A stretch of 64,000 nucleotides of DNA from Hymenoscyphus infarciens (Eukaryota > Ascomycota > Leotiomycetes > Helotiales > Helotiaceae). The translations under genes and the position numbers were made by a program. The notes beneath the pieces are model-generated. The model made no database searches and was not told the DNA's origin. It was given only the letters and a program-made list of their open reading frames with translations. This document shows positions 53,373 to 64,000 of this stretch, in pieces. Each line of letters opens with the position of its first letter. Positions within the stretch are counted from its first letter, which is position 1. The stretch covers positions 124,001-188,000 of the forward strand of contig LLCB01000005.1 in assembly GCA_001414345.1 (NCBI GenBank), in the 5' to 3' direction.

Positions 53373-54346
53373 TTTGTTTGTGGTGCCTCGTGAAGAGGAT
53401 TTGTTGGGAGGTTGAGTAGGTTAGGTAACGGAGGGAATTGGAGGTTGGGCGGATTTGATGCGTGGATGGTGAGTTTGGGGAGTTTGTTTGGTTGTTGTTG
53501 CGAATGTGCACATGAATTCAGGTAGCTATTGAATTGCGAAGCTCTCCAGTTTAGCGCGTTTAGCGCCGGATGTTGGTCAAAGCGCTTTCTTATGGAGCCT
53601 CAACTTTCCGTGAACTGAAACATGTCGAAAGTCAACAGAGAACTACAAATTATGTTATCAAAACCATTTCCTCTACTTAATTTTCAACCCTGATGCATTC
53701 ATCACGTTTGACGCGTGTCTGCTTACCACTAGCCCTTATACTCTCTTCTCCTCTGGCCAGCTTCCGTTCCTGTATTTTTCTCCTCTCTCTTACTGTCACT
53801 GCTCATTCTTTTCATTTCTATTCCACTCGGATGCTTAACTAATAAGTGGGCTTTTTAAATTCTGTTTCCTGAATTTGTTGATAGGACTACCTCTAATCCT
53901 TCCCACGTCTATCTCCATTCATTCTAGAAGGGCCCAGGCTTTTCAGCACCTTGAAAATTAATGGAAAGAAACTTGTTTTTGCAGCAGATATTTTTACACT
54001 ACTTTGTATTTGGCCATGAAAGAAAACAGCTTTCAACGTTTTCATACCTGAAGGAATTGTCAAGTAAGAAAGTATCGTGTAAAGTTGATTTATTTTCAAG
54101 CAACAGTCAAAAACAAGATTCCTTCTTTTCAAAAACGTACAATATACTACAAAGCAAAAGAGACTTGCTCGGATCAAAAATGTCAGGTTAAGACTCAAGT
54201 TAACAGGGGTAAGATTTCCTGCACAAAATGCTTGGCGCCACCTGCCCCGCCATCAACATTGATATCCCCTCCATCAACCGCCTTCAAGTAGCTACTAAAC
54301 ACACCCAACTATCCACACCAAAACAATCACAAGATACCCATAAAAA
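53373..54346. promoter_or_regulatory. Divergent promoter RPN10 / TMA22
   Basis: A 974-bp region between the two start codons. I found no exact GGTGGCAAA proteasome element. The open frames on both strands here are short and unsupported. Confidence 0.45.
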
Positions 54347-55182
54347 ATGGTAGACACCTCAGCTGCGGATGTGCCACCAGAGCCTCAGTCTAGAATCGTC
54401 ACATACTGCGGAGGTACGTCCAGTCTATCTCCAAGACAGAAGAAATAACCCCGTCATCCCAGAAATCGAGTCTTGCTAACTTGTTTGTTTTGCATAGTAT
54501 GCTCATTACCACCAGAGGTATGCCGAACCAGCCTCCCTCCTTTCAAAAGGAACAAAGACTGCAAATGGGAATGGGAACACTGACGACATTTGTTGGAAAT
54601 AGTATTGCGAATTCGGCGGCACCGTAAAGAAATGCCAGGAATGGCTCGAGAAGACAGACGAGGACATGTACGAGCGCTTATGGTCTGAAGGCAAGCTACC
54701 CCTTACCTTCCCTCCCCTCCGTTAAGTTATTCAAATCCCCACTAACAGAGATCCACACAGACGCCCTCGCAGCAGCAACCTCAACCCTCTCCCTCGACGC
54801 CCGCAAACGCGCCGAAAAAGACGCCCACAAAAAAGCCCTCAAAGCCGAAGCACTCGAAGCAAAGCAAGCCCAAACCATTTCCGCCTCCAAGGTAACCATA
54901 AAACGCATCGAGCGCAACAAGCGGAAGTACGTCACCGCCGTCTCGGGGCTCGAAGCCTTTGGCTTGGAAAATAAGAAGGTTGCGAAGGAGTTTGGGAAGA
55001 AATTTGCTACGGGGAGTAGTGTGAGTAAGGTTCCTAGTGGGGGAGAGGAAATTGTGGTGCAGGGGGATGTTAGTGAGGAGATTGAGGAGTTTTTGTTGGA
55101 GAAGTATCCGTTGATTCCGGAGGATAATATTGAGCTTGTGGAGGATAAGAAGAAGAAAAAGGATACAGGTGCTGGAGGATAG
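54347..55182 (+). CDS. TMA22: Translation machinery-associated protein Tma22 (DENR)
   Basis: Exons 54347-54413, 54498-54517, 54603-54690 and 54761-55182 give 198 residues, the same as yeast Tma22. The zinc-binding N-terminus is VTYCGVCSLPPEYCEFGG with CxxC and a later Cys. The C-terminal SUI1 domain begins at about 110 (VTIKRIERNKRKYVTAVSGL) and continues through KKFATGSSV, to IPEDNIE. Tma22/DENR works with Tma20/MCT-1 in 40S recycling and reinitiation. Exon 2 is only 20 nt, and intron 3 is GC-AG (AAG|GCAAGC ... CACAG). Confidence 0.93.
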
Positions 55183-57316
55183 TTCTTGGTTGCTGGGAGA
55201 ATATTTAGGCTAGACAAACGGGAATGGGGAATTGAATGATAACCAGTGTATTCTGTTCATTCTGCAATTGCAGTGGAGTTGGTAAGATTGCTTGCTTTCG
55301 TTGTGATGTTTGAAATGCAATGGTTCATTGCGACTTTTTTTTATTATAGATCGTTTGCTTGAACTTTTTTCTTTCTTTCCCAGCTGAGCCATACTTGCTC
55401 ACATGTTCTTAAATAGTAAGAATGATTTCTAGGCGTAGACATAGGCTTCCTAATCACTTAGGTGGCTGTAAGAAAGCTATTACTAAAGCATTTAAGGTCT
55501 TTACACACCAGCGCGACGTTTACAACCTACACCTAGACTGTTTGTACCAAATATTTTCCAAGAGGAGCTTTCCAAGGCAGAAACAAACCACATATTTCGT
55601 TCCACTGAAGACTTCAGACTCTTTGTCACTCACGAAGCAAAGTTAGCACATACTTTTGCTACTTCAGCTCTCATGTTCTTCATCTGAACCTTCTTCATTC
55701 AACACGTATGCTGCTGTCGTTTCCTACTCTACCGTCGATAGCATTTTCGGTATAAAGTGCTGTCATCGTTTAATTTGCTGTCAACAATAACCGTTGTTCA
55801 GATGATAGACGTTGTGGATGTGTTACTAGCCTGTTTCTCTGCGTGGTTATTTGGAGGCTGTTGAGCTGTTTGCATACTTGGAGTTGACTTTTGGCAGCTA
55901 GCTATAGCAGACAGGCACAGGAGAGCATCGCAGAACTCTGGAGTGATTGATATAATTTTGGGGAATATTCAGATGCTATTTTAGAGACTTAAGGAGAGAG
56001 CAGAAAACCTATATCACTCAGTCTAGTTAATTTCGAAAATCCTCACTTCGCATTCAACCCGAATTTTATCTGCTTCCATCTTTCAATTTTTCTCTTTATC
56101 TGGAGGTCTCACAGAAATTTGGTATCGAGAAACTCGGTGGCCATTTTACAGATTAAGTGTTCCTTCTAAAGTTGGTTTAGAGCATCTCCCTCCAATCATC
56201 ATATGACAAGGTGAGTTGCGCCCTCTAAGTACAAGTGAAACTTGCGCATTTCCCTCCAAAACTGGCCTCGCTTTCACATGCCATTCTGCGGTTGCAAAGC
56301 AAAGAATCCTCTTGTCCTGTAGAAAGCATCGTGTGGAAGCAGTTGATCAAAGCTGACTGGAGTTTTCCCTCTTCTTCTTGTTATCATTTGCTGCTTCGAA
56401 GAGTTTGCTTTTTGGCTAGACCGGGAGAGCGATCTATTTTTCCTGATTAGGTGGTTGGTGTTGAAGTGCCTGTTGGTTAATGGGGTTGGAAATACGTTCT
56501 TGTGAAATCGGAGGTGGAGGAGTAGCTCTCTCAAGGAGTCAAATAAGAGCAAATCAGACCAACACTCTACTACCTGAATGTTTAGTTCATAGAAAAGAAA
56601 GCAGAGCGTGTAGCCTCGTTGGTGGTGGTTCTTGTTCTATTGAGTCCTCCTCCTCCTTCAAGTGGGTGGATTTTAAGAAGCATCAAGAGATGTGCGAAGT
56701 GTAACTCTTGGTTTTAACTTTTTCACTTGCGACAACGGCTGACATCGAGGAAAAATGGAAAATACAAAATTATCCCCTGCAAGTTGATAGTTCATTACTG
56801 TGTGATGTCAAAGTGACGTTGGTAACTTATCCCTTGCAGAGTTAAGTATTACCCTGAAAATCGAACCAGCACTGAATTTATGGAACACTGAAGATATCAT
56901 ACTAATATGCACAAGTCAAAGACGTTGCCTTCGAAGTTCAAACAGAACACACTTGAATTTCCCAAGGCAATAAAATGAGGGAAGGCACGCATCGCAAGAA
57001 AGAAGTCTTTATTGATTAACGGCGGTCCTCTGTCTTAACTGTTCAAGAAGCAGAACACAGAACGAAGATCCTCTCGAATCAAAGTAAAAAATAAGCGGAA
57101 CAAGAGGGATCCCCACGCCTTGGACAAGATCATCCTTCCTTCAACACTGACCTTCATGATCCATCCAACCTCCCTTCTCAACGACTTCCTCATTTCGAGA
57201 TCACACCATACTATTTCCCGCACCAAGCAAAGCCTCGTCAAGAAATTCATATCCATCCATTCAGTACCCTCGCAATTTCCCCGTTGAGAAGGACGAAGAA
57301 ATTCATATTCATTCAT
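55183..57316. other. Intergenic, 2.1 kb
   Basis: No credible gene. The open frames (up to 92 codons) lack motifs and overlap on both strands; no clear repeat arms were seen. Confidence 0.45.
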
Positions 57317-57580
57317 TCATTTCCCTCCCGCTGTCTTCGTCGTCTTATCCTTCTCAGCCTTTCCCTTCGCATTCGCAGGAAGAGCACCAGTTGTAGCAAC
57401 TGCAATTGAGATGTCACCAGCCGCTAAGCGTTGGCTCGTGGTGCTGGTTGTCTTCTTCTTGGAGGGTGATTGTGGTAGAGCGCCGGTTCTGGTGATGGAG
57501 TAGGAGATGTCGCCTGGTGAGAGGATGGGGCGAGGGCCACTGGTGGCTTTCTTTTGCGGGGTGGTGGTTTTATCGGACAT
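57317..57580 (-). CDS. Small basic protein with two internal repeats
   Basis: One exon of 87 residues rich in Lys, Thr, Ser and Pro. Two copies of a motif, SPGDISYSITRTGALP and AAGDISIAVATTGALP, occupy about 21-36 and 54-69, separated by a basic KKKTTSTTSQR segment. The protein looks disordered and may bind nucleic acid or a partner through the repeated GDIS...TGALP peptide. No family recognised. Support comes from the ATG start, repeated motif and stop; it could be missed by length filters. Confidence 0.55.
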   Translation of the reverse strand: MSDKTTTPQKKATSGPRPILSPGDISYSITRTGALPQSPSKKKTTSTTSQRLAAGDISIAVATTGALPANAKGKAEKDKTTKTAGGK

Positions 57581-58046
57581 TGTTGGGGAGGCGGTTGAGT
57601 GGTGGGGTTGTTTTTGGTTTGGGGTTGGAAGGGTTGTGTTGAGTGGTAATTTGTGTTTGTGTGGAGTTGGTGTTGATGTTGGTGTTGAGAGGGTCCTGGG
57701 CCTTCCTTTAGGTAGGAGGAGCTGGATATTTATGTTACTTTCTAGGCTGAAAATGGCGTTGTGTATGTTATCACTCTTTACGATACTACATTCATTGCTG
57801 GTTTGAAGAGTTCTGATTCACTCGGTCCAGGTACCCATCAAGGTGTTTTGATAGGATGCCTTTCGTTTGCCATTAATCACTAGACACTACTTCGATACGA
57901 AGATTATTCATCGTATACCCATCGCATAGAAAAGGACGCAATTATTCCGTAATGCTTTAGTTATAATTCTCGCTCGTCAACAACCATTCAATCTTCACAC
58001 CACTACGTAGCCCCTTACATGCATAGTAAAAAGTGAGCATACCTAA
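57581..58046. other. Intergenic
   Basis: GT-rich promoter side of the small protein gene (GTGTTG/GTTGGT runs at 57600-57690). No gene seen. Confidence 0.4.
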
Positions 58047-59160
58047 TCATCCGAGACCTTGAATCAACCTAGCATTCATAACCATATTCCTCAAGTCATC
58101 AACCAATAACTCTGGCTCCTCATAAGAAGCAAAACGACCGCCCTTCTCATGTCTTTTCTCAAACGCTACCGGTCCAAGGGTCCTACTCCAATAACTCGGT
58201 AACACAAACACCTCCTTCGGAAAATATGATAAACCCAATGGAATTTTATTCCACTTATCAATTCATTCATAGGGACCTTCTTTTGAGCCTCGCTATTATT
58301 AGCATTTGCTTCTTCGGGATTTGTGATCTCATAATAGTGTTTGATACCCGCAGCCAATCCAGCTTCGCTGAAGACATAAATACTGCTCCATGCAAGTAAT
58401 GCAACAGGACTATCGGCGAGTCTAAATCCTGGGATGTGTGGTTTGCTATTTTGAATGTGATTGTAGCCGGACCCAGCTTTGCTGAACCACTCGGTGCGTT
58501 TGAGTCCTGCTTTTTCGGCGGCTGTGTATCTTCCGGCGAGATGCTGGAGAACTAATAAGGGGGTGTAAATAGGTGATGGTGGTAGAGTAAGAATGAAGTT
58601 GAGGTGAGAAGCAAGGATGTGATTGGGGGTAAAGCTGGTCCAGTGCTACTACAGGAGGAATATGTTAGCGCAGAGTAATAGTTGGGAGATACAGTGAAGC
58701 ACTCATATGGAGCAAGGGTGGTCTTTGTTGTTTTGCGTACCATAAGTTTTGTAACCTAGCTGTTGCATCAGCTTGTGACACACTTCAGCATATTGCGAGA
58801 CTCCGAATCCAGGGTTGGAAGTCTTCTGAGAGAAACGGCAGTTGGGCATTGATGGTGCAACGACATGAAAAGTTGGTTTATCGTCGCCAGAAACCAAGAG
58901 GGGTAAAATTCTGGTGACTTCGATAAAGCTTCCAGGTCGTATTTGCACAATTCTCATTATGGAGTTGAAGATACAACGGACTTGGTTAACTCACAGCCAT
59001 GAACGAACAATAGCGGGATACTATTCTGATGTTTACTCTTCTGGTGGACGAAAGAATTGCTAGAGCATCTTCATGCCCCTGTACAGAAACAGTCGTCATA
59101 AACTGCGGCAACTTGTTCAGCTCAGCTTCTGCTCGTCGCTAGTCATAATTCTCGTGCCCA
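58047..59160 (-). pseudogene. Epoxide hydrolase (alpha/beta-hydrolase) pseudogene
   Basis: Pieces of a microsomal-type epoxide hydrolase appear in order on the minus strand in different frames: AELNKLPQFMTTVSVQGHED, FVHQKSKHQNSIPLLFVHG, then PGSFIEVTRILPLL and HVVAPSMPN...GVSQYAEVCHKLMQQLGY, a cap region ending with YYEITNPEEAN, then LGLSYFPKEVFVLPS and GGRFASYEEPELLVDDLR. The nucleophile loop, normally GGDWG after VTQ, reads TQNNKDHP and runs into a stop. Frames shift at about 59070, 58970, 58690 and 58250, and the HGWPGS junction has lost its acceptor. An unusual intron pattern could explain one break but not the loss of the nucleophile Asp. Confidence 0.75.
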
Positions 59161-60655
59161 CTCAAGTGCGGTATCTGAGACTTCGATTCGGTAGAGTATA
59201 TGATAGGAGAATTCATATTTAACGGTGGTATCTATATGACTTTGTTGTAGAAGCGTGCTCGTTCATACAAGAAAGAGCTAGCTGCCCTAGTATTTATGAT
59301 CACCTCGATCGAATAACGAAATGCTAATCGCTTCGAATTCTGCCCAGGCCAACAGAACTGAGAAGAAAATCTGCATGAGCGCTTGATAGGTAACTCTTCG
59401 TCCACGTTGGGACATATGCCGTCCCCTTTCACGAGCAACGCAATGCCACCAACTAACATCCACGAAAGGGAATATTATTTAGCCACGTAGCTGGCTGAGT
59501 TGGCTTGCACTTCGAGTCTTCGACAACATTTCAGGAGAATGACGTCCTCCCGGTGGACAAAGTTGGCACCACAATTTGCGACCGTAGGTTACTAAACTCA
59601 CAACGTGATTAAGCAACGACAACAAATCGCCAAAATATAGTAAAAATACAAACAGATGCGCAAAATCCCAGTTCATACTTCGCTTAAGTCTTGAAAGCTT
59701 TTGACTTGTTTGCGTCGAGTTATAGACGCTGGTCAGTCACTTTTCTTTTCTACCGGGAGGACATCTGACACGTTTCATAGTCGACCAGGGCCCCGGGTGC
59801 CCTTCACGCTAAATGGATTAGACGACCTGTCAAGCCGAGTCAGGACCATCGTTCATCTCAACTCCAAACTCTTGACTCTTGATGGAAAATGGAAATGATG
59901 GAGAGAAAAAGGGGAAAGTCGGTGCCAGCGCGCTGCCGGCTGGACGTTGGCATTAACTTACTTGGATCGGGCGCAGAGGTTGAAGTGGATCCTAAGGTAC
60001 GAAAGACGCACGTCGATCATACTGATCACCCTGATCCTTGTGGTTTCTGTTTCTGGCGATTTGGAAGATTAAGGATAGCTGTTTTAGGGACATCAAACGT
60101 CCAATAGGCTGAGTTTCCTTACTTCCTCGCCCACTGTTTCTGCTGATGATACCGCCAGGGCTGTGAAATTCTCCGCTGGACAAATCGTCGGGAAGTTGAA
60201 GGAGACGCCCACCACTCCCCATTGAGATGAAATGTCATGCGTTGAGCCCGTGGGATGGGGCATTTGCGCACCAAAGTTGGCTTTGTCGTTGCTCGGCGGC
60301 TCGCTAGATGTGGGCTCTTGGTTTCGAGCAATGCGAAGCAGAACTTCCTGGTTGGTTTTCGTGGTTTGACCAATCTGAATCTCTTTCACGTCTCCAATCA
60401 GGTCCACTCCTTCGGCTTGCAGTGCAGCGAATCTCCCACCCCCATATCAAAGAACATGGCATAGAGTGCCTAAGTGTCTGTCATATCGGCTGTGGGAAAC
60501 TTGGCCTACGTAAATCGGTACATATACTTGGGTAGTCCCCCCAAAACAAAACAGGAGAGATCTTCACCTGCTTGTCAGCTCCCACACTCTTTTTCCGTTC
60601 GTTTTTGTTGATACTGCTTCTCCCGTCCGCATAACTCGCTCCCTAGTTATTCATA
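59161..60655. other. Intergenic, 1.5 kb
   Basis: No gene recognised; open frames overlap on both strands. The last 200 bp form the promoter and leader of the GH76 gene. Confidence 0.45.
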
Positions 60656-61875
60656 ATGTTCTCCTCATCAACCAAAGTTCTCGCCCTCCTTTTCACATTC
60701 ACAACCATCAACCTCTCCTCAGCTCTTCCACATCCCGCACCAGAATCAAGCGCGAGCCCTCACTGGCAGCAAATTGGACATTTATTGCGCGGCCGGGCAA
60801 CAAGCCAACAATATGTCGCATACTCAGTAGCGGGCATTAATCAAATGCAAACCTGGTACTCAGCATCGACCGGATTGTGGCAAAACTTGTGGTGGCCCTC
60901 AGCGAATGTTATTACCATGATGGCCGATTTCCAAGAGTACTTCCCGGCAATGGTATCACCAACCACCGATAGCGTCTTTCCAACTACACTTAAAATGGCA
61001 CCTATTTCCAGCGGCAACACTGGCTTCCTTGATGCTTTCTACGATGATGAGTTATGGTGGGCTCTTGCATGGATCAAGGTTTACGATGTCACAAACGACG
61101 ACCAGTACCTCGACATGGCGGCGCAAATCTTCGAAGACCCCAAAAATGTTTGGGGTCAAGCAACCTGTGGTGGTCTATGGTAGGTTTTTCTCTCGCGGTA
61201 TATTGATCACTTGACTAATTTCAATTCAGGTGGGACAAAGCACATACCCAAAACGGCGCTGTAGAAAATGAACTTTACCTCACCGTTGCTGCCAAACTCG
61301 CCAACCGTCGTCCATCAACCCCGTCTGCGGGTTACTACTACGACGAAGCTGTCAAAGCCTACAACTGGTTAGTCAACTCTGGTTTAATCAATAGTCAAAA
61401 CTTGATCAACAACGGCCTCAACTTGAAAACCTGCCAAAATGATGGAAACGTTGTTTTCTCCTACAACCAAGGAATCATCCTCGCCGGTCTCGCAGAACTC
61501 TCTTGGGCATCTGGTGATACAAGTTACATTGACCTCGCAAACACTCTCGCCCTGGCTGGTATTGACAACCTCACTGACGACAACGGAATCTTACACGAAA
61601 AGTGTGAATCCACCAACTCCTGCAACGCTGATATGCAACAATTCAAAGGTGTCTTCGGACGCAACATTCAATTCCTCGTCAATCGCGCCGCCATTCCCGC
61701 CGACACTCTTAATACATACAAAACCTTCCTCCAAAAGAATGCGGACAGCATCTGGGCGAACGATAATGTCTCAAATCAACTGGGCTTGGTATGGAGCGGA
61801 CCTACTTCAACGGCTACAGTACAAACTCAAGGTTCCGCCCTCGATGCAATTGTTGGTGCTGCATGTGTCTCGTGA
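60656..61875 (+). CDS. Secreted GH76 endo-alpha-1,6-mannanase-like enzyme
   Basis: Exons 60656-61179 and 61230-61875 (50-bp intron) give 389 residues. A signal peptide (1-23) ends with SSALPHP. The GH76 (alpha/alpha)6 barrel carries the adjacent catalytic aspartates Asp130-Asp131 in DAFYDDELWWALAWIKVYD. Other family motifs are WWPSANVITMMADF, GGLWWDKAHTQNGAVENELY, YNQGIILAGLAEL, and FKGVFGRNIQFLV. No C-terminal GPI signal is seen, unlike Dcw1/Dfg5, so it is likely free in the wall or medium. The family cuts alpha-1,6-mannan backbones; in fungi it acts on own wall mannan or galactomannan or on prey and host mannans. Confidence 0.93.
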
Positions 61876-62265
61876 ATCATTTGTTTGGTTAGGATTGGCG
61901 TTTTGTGTTAATTGTTTAATGATACCCATGTAATGTCTTTTTTCCGGTGTTTACAGGATTAGATAGAGGATATACCTTGGCTTGGAATAGCCTAAGTAGT
62001 TTAGAAATAACCTAAGAAGTTTAGATTGTTGGTTAGAGATTAGATAGATGGCGGCTACCACTGCTTTGAGAACTTTATGAATTAATGACTTGAAACACTC
62101 TACTCTTCTTCCAGTATTGCTTCGAATCTTGGCTGCAGTTGATATCATTTAATATGGGTGATGCTAAGGGAGACCAGTCCGGCCCGATAAGTTGGCCGAA
62201 GACCGAGAGTCGGACCGAACTTTCATCAGCCCCTAGACACTGTCACGTTTTTCTTGCTTGAGCTA
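61876..62265. other. 3' flank of GH76 gene
   Basis: Contains AGTTTAGA-type direct repeats near 61995-62030 and then a GC-richer segment (CCGGCCCGATAAGTTGGCC, 62178-62196) before the AT-rich block. No gene seen. Confidence 0.4.
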
Positions 62266-62340
62266 TCACGTTCTTTCCTACCTCTTTGTCTAGTTGTTCC
62301 AACTATCTAAACTAATTCAACGTAACTATCCTAGATAATC
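62266..62340 (+). repeat. Dispersed repeat family, copy D (partial)
   Basis: Carries CACGTTCTTTCCTACCTCTTTGTC-like sequence and TAGTTGTTCCAACTATCTAAA, matching the front half of copy B; the rear half is lost or too decayed at the edge of the AT-rich block. Confidence 0.45.
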
Positions 62341-64000
62341 GTGAGAATATACAGAAGAAACTAGTAAGTTTCCTTGATTCGAAGTATTTGAAGTGATATT
62401 AATTTATAACTACTACTTTTCTATCTATTTAAAAGCTTCTCGAGCTTAGAACTCTTCTTATAATCTAACGTCTATTACCTTCTTCTAAGTAGTAGTGAAA
62501 ATAGCTATAGGATTTCGCTAATCTCTTTAGAAATATTTTTATTTTTATATTAAAACGTAATTTTCTTAAACTAGTTTCTATATATAAAGCGAAAAATAAA
62601 AGAGAAATTTCAATTAGTTAATATCTTTTGTTTTTAGAAAAAAGAGGAAAAATTAAATTTAAGTTCTTTTATAAGTAATTTCTAGAATTACTTACTCGAG
62701 TAGAAGAAGTAGAAGCTTCTAATCTGAATAGCCTAAGGTATAGGTTATCTAATATAGCTTTCTTTAGCTCTTCTTTTCTTTGGCTATAGAGCTACTACGA
62801 GTCTGTCTTTGGTTTAGAATAAGTGGCCAGGAATTTCAATCGCTGGTTATCCTAATTGTCAATGTTGACCTATATTCTAGCCTCCGGACCCTACTAATCT
62901 AAATGCTTCTTAGTAGGCTAATAATTTCTATTAAATATCCGTATCTATTATATAATATAGGTCTTCCTAAACTCTTTTATATATAAGTAGAGAGTAATTC
63001 CTCTCTAGTATTACTTAAGTAATATAATTATATCGAATCTTATACTATCCTTTCAATAGGTTATAAGCCTGGAATTCTATTCTAGACTTATTAATTAAAT
63101 TATCGCTAAGTTCTTAAATAATTCCTTAATCTAGTATAAGCGTGTTCTACTAATAGATATATAAGTTATTATAATTTAAAAAATAGGATCTCTTATATCT
63201 ATTATACCTAGTATTACTACTCCTAATTTATCTTAATATACGTTATAATAAAAATACTAAGATATCTAAGTACTAAAATACTAGGTTAACCTCTAACCTA
63301 GCTTATATAGCTCCTTAGTAATAAAACACTTAGTAACCTTAAAGAAGTTAAAAAACACTAACCTCTTAATATACTACCTAGATAGTTTATAAGATTATAT
63401 TAATATAAGCGAAAAATTCGAAATAAACATATTAGAAGAAATAAGGTCTTAAGAGATTACTAAGATCTAATTTAGAATAAGTTAAGAAAGGCTAAGAGTA
63501 GTCTTAAGAAGACGCTTCCTAGCTTATTAAATAATAAAGAAGATAAGATAGTACTTACTTATATTATACTTTAGACTTAATCTTTTTCTCTATTATACTT
63601 AAACTCTTCTTTAAACTTATCTTAAACACTTTTATAAAGATAACCTACTCGAAGACTCCGACTATATACCCTCTAATCTAGAATCCGAATCCGAATCTAA
63701 AACCGAATCTAAAACTAATACTAGCTCTAATACTACTGAATTATTCTTATTAGAAAACGAACTTCTTCCTTCTCCTCTAAGCTCTATAAATATCTTTAGA
63801 CTCTATACTAAAGAACCTTTACTTATTACTTCTACCTCCTCTACTTCTAGCCTACCTAGCTCTCTTTAATTATATCTATTAAAAATTAAACTTAGAATAA
63901 TATCTAAGAGCTCGATAAAGCTAACTAGACTAAATAGGAAAGACGAGTCGTTAACAGCCTCTATATTAAAGACTACTACTATAAATAGCTTATTACTTAT
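62341..64000. repeat. AT-rich, RIP-like degraded block running off the window
   Basis: TpA-dominated sequence like the blocks at 20040 and 25165. It continues past the window end. It contains one short open stretch at 63615-63869. No transposon motif could be named. Confidence 0.65.
63615..63869 (+). pseudogene. Ser/Glu-rich coding remnant in AT-rich block
   Basis: An 84-codon stretch without ATG reads as a charged, Ser/Thr-rich tail (NLESESESKTESKT, LLENELLPSPLSS, STSSTSSLPSSL) and ends in TAA. It could be the end of a transposon-encoded protein or of an old gene. Low-complexity composition makes chance openness possible. Confidence 0.25.

Overview
The window is filamentous ascomycete (Pezizomycotina) nuclear DNA. 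The genes have short GT-AG introns (about 48-160 bp) with CTRAC-like branch points. A CFEM-type GPCR, a fungal NLR relic, a Zn2Cys6 regulator, a dispersed 5S rRNA gene and long TpA-dominated blocks that look RIP-degraded all point the same way. A leotiomycete is my best guess, but that is inference from general character. Most protein-coding genes were rebuilt by joining exons on reading frame, splice sites and family motifs. No database search was possible.

Layout. 0-8.4 kb: secreted RNase T1-like protein, small secreted protein, CFEM/Pth11-like receptor, broken NLR. 8.8-18.7 kb: intron-bearing tRNA-Met, then hydantoinase (-), N-carbamoyl-D-amino-acid hydrolase (+), hydantoin racemase (-) and a Zn2Cys6 regulator (+). 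A 5S rRNA gene sits inside the long intron of the hydantoinase gene. 20-27.6 kb: two AT-rich repeat blocks on either side of a tubulin-folding cofactor B gene with an unusually long intron. 27.6-41.6 kb: a gene-poor stretch, a two-repeat Myb protein, a degraded TIR element, TRM9, a divergent ubiquitin protease and two orphan genes. 42-49 kb: a Gfo/Idh/MocA oxidoreductase flanked by direct copies of a dispersed repeat, a small secreted protein, fold-back MITE-like elements and an aldo/keto reductase. 50-55 kb: a compact housekeeping block (RPB4, TRS23, RPN10, TMA22). 57-62 kb: a small repeat protein, an epoxide hydrolase pseudogene and a secreted GH76 enzyme. 62.3-64 kb: another AT-rich degraded block.

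The most notable system is the 8.8-18.7 kb cluster. Its three enzymes keep all catalytic residues I can identify and would together make the hydantoinase process known from bacteria: racemisation of 5-monosubstituted hydantoins, ring opening to N-carbamoyl-D-amino acids, and decarbamoylation to D-amino acids. A putative regulator lies next to them. Other curiosities are a start codon split by an intron (TRS23), a 20-nt exon and GC-AG intron (TMA22), two further likely GC-AG introns, and at least three small families of inverted-repeat elements.
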